Assembly (NCBI GenBank): GCA_963942565.1
Contig: OZ012693.1
Location: forward strand, 3,295,038 to 3,359,037
Origin: Maea johnstoni
Lineage: Eukaryota; Annelida; Polychaeta; Spionida; Magelonidae
Direction: 5' to 3'
DNA: 64,000 bases
Shown here: one piece after another, positions 62,350 through 64,000 of the stretch
Layout of the letters: every line of letters begins with the position of its first letter
Numbering within the stretch: the first letter of the stretch is position 1
Made by a program: the position numbers and the translations under genes
The notes under the pieces: model-generated
Seen by the model: the letters and a program-made list of their open reading frames with translations, nothing else
What the model was told of the DNA's origin: nothing
The model's database searches: none

Positions 62350-63176
62350 GGTTTCATGTTAGATGGGGGGAAGAATTGTCACTGGTGACTGAAGGTGACT
62401 TTTTGGCTTGATAAGTCAATTCATTTAGCTGAAAGGATTTAAAACCTGTCTAAATCAGCAGTGGGATTTTCCTTTGAACTCAATAAATATTCCTATGTGT
62501 ATGGGGGATATGGGATTCTAATAAAGGTGGAGGTTAATTTATAGTCGCAATCAAATAATTTGGCATTTTGACTGTAAAACACCCTTCCCACCAATAGGTG
62601 TTTATTCAAACTCCATCCTCATTATAATCAACCCCTGGGTCAAGTATATCAAAGATTCTTGGAATAGCGCTATCAACTGCAACCGGGACTTGTTGTCACT
62701 TAGCTGATGGTCTATGGACGTATATTCAGAAAACAAATGATTTGAGGTATGATCATAATCATAAGAGAAACATCATTTTCAGCAACAATCAAAGAATATG
62801 GTATTTCGTCTGTTTATCAAAATTCTCCCCTCACCAAAATCAAATCCTGAGGCAGCTTTAATTCTTTCTGGGGCATAGACTGCTGCTCTTTTCAATTCTG
62901 TGATCAAGTTCAAAGGATATATAGTCAGAACATGGATGGTTTAAGGCATAATCATGCTGACTAGAATAATGGACGTAAAAGAGACTACCCACTAGGCATG
63001 CAGACGGTTTGCTTGTTGTTTTTCAGAATCTAGCAGGTAGTTAACAAGTAGAAGCATATAGCTCTCACCGTTTAATGAGGCAAAAAGTGAAATTTATGTT
63101 GTCTTGCTGCTAATACATTCACATCATGCTGACAGCAGCTTGTGTAGTCCTGATAACTCAAGGGGAACAGTTTTTA
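62350..63176. other. No gene seen
   Basis: AT-rich; weak echoes of the 62084 unit near 62540-62610. Confidence 0.45.
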
Positions 63177-63585
63177 GCTAGAACAAAGACTTAAAAGGCC
63201 ACATACCCGGCCTACACATTCTCCTATTCCCTCTTCTAAGTGGGAGTGTCACTGATATCCAATGTCATTGATTAAGGTCAATGATTCGATTAAAAGACAT
63301 TTTGTTTTCCATTCTTTCAGTTCCATTATAGACTTCAAAAGCCACATGCCCTACACATTCTCCTAATTTCTCTTCCAAGTAGGAGTGCCATTGATATCTA
63401 ATGCCATTTATTTAATTTTAAAATAAATAATTTGTTTTCCATTTTTTTAATATTCTTTAGCTGGAACATAGACGTTAAAATCCCTACGCCTACACATTCT
63501 TCTTATTCCTCTTCTAAGTAGGACTGTGTCATTGATATCCAATTTCATTCATTCGATTGAATAGATATTTTATTTTCCATGTTTC
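63177..63585. repeat. Tandem repeat, three ~140-bp units
   Basis: Each unit has ATAGAC(T/G)T(T/C)AAAA, CCTACACATTCTCCT, CTAAGTAGGAGTG, ATTGATATCCAAT and TTTTCCAT. Moderately diverged. Confidence 0.78.
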
Positions 63586-64000
63586 AACTCACTTTGATTT
63601 GCTGTAATGCAGAGTGAAAAGGCCAAGCTGTACTCCTGTTCTTGACATAGAATAGGTCCTAGTCTATGATTTCATTGAATTATGCTTTTCTTTGTTCTGG
63701 TCTCTATCATTTGATTAATGTCTAGTTGTTAGTTCCAATGGCTGGTGATAGATGGCACCAAGGGTGGTCACACTGGTCAGTCAGAATCAAGAAATCAAAA
63801 TGAACCCATGCTGGACTCCTGGTGAGCCAATATAGAACTAAATATTGTTAGACATCTGAGAATCAGTGGTATATGAACATTAGGAAAGTTATTAAAGAGG
63901 TGAAATAGATTCCTTGGCCTAGGACTAGGCTACTTATGATACTGCTGCCTGGAATGAAGGGGGGGGGGGGGTGAATTCACGAATGATATACATCCATCCT
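63586..64000. other. No gene seen; right edge
   Basis: Ends shortly after a poly-G run at 63960. Confidence 0.5.

Overview
The window is AT-rich, repeat-dense DNA from an animal nucleus. Evidence: one host gene, MOB2, is cut into short exons by GT-AG introns; long (TA)n, (CT)n and (AGT)n arrays are common; tRNA-derived SINEs and many small DNA transposons are present. There are no bacterial-style operons. A marine invertebrate with high heterozygosity fits best (Kolobok/THAP fossils, SINEs with tRNA heads, abundant TTAA MITEs). The phylum cannot be fixed from the sequence.

Layout: 1-22181 (copy A) and 35711-59371 (copy B) are two direct, co-linear versions of the same ~22 kb. Copy A stops in a 200-N scaffold gap (22182-22381). 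Between the copies lies 22382-35710, a gene-poor mobile-element region: a THAP fragment, a hAT MITE with 8-bp target duplication, a 2.4-kb Kolobok-like transposon with perfect 18-bp termini and TTAA, several tRNA-headed SINEs, a ~180-bp tandem array with tRNA-like A boxes, and a 1.13-kb foldback element with arms over 500 bp. After copy B, 59372-64000 holds mostly old tandem repeats and no recognisable exon. The arrangement is most simply two haplotypes joined end to end in the assembly (false duplication). A real tandem duplication is not excluded.

The host gene: both copies carry four exons of MOB2 (NDR-kinase co-activator) on the minus strand, together 271 residues from the linker before the MOB core to the stop codon. 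The zinc ligands C73, C78, H153, H158 (numbering of this partial protein) are present. The two copies differ at four coding bases by my reading, all synonymous. The first coding exon(s) are not recognisable here.

Main discovery: the 3' ends of two MOB2 exons, each including its 5' splice site, have been copied into the downstream intron as tandem repeats. In the FPTKYG exon a ~30-bp repeat gives four (copy A) or five (copy B) extra GT donors. All lie at multiples of three from the true donor, and the intervening frame is open. In copy B only, the preceding exon also has an 84-bp (28-codon) duplication of its end with a second perfect donor, again open and in frame. These could be nested alternative donors that lengthen the MOB domain loop by modules.

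The A/B comparison also works as a transposition record. It gives occupied/empty site pairs for piggyBac-like (TTAA), mariner-like (TA), hAT-like (8 bp), CAGGG-ended (5 bp) and SINE insertions, and for a 35-bp hairpin insertion with 7-bp direct repeats. A second, unrelated 33-bp hairpin with near-identical 7-bp repeats sits inside a MITE at 33500.
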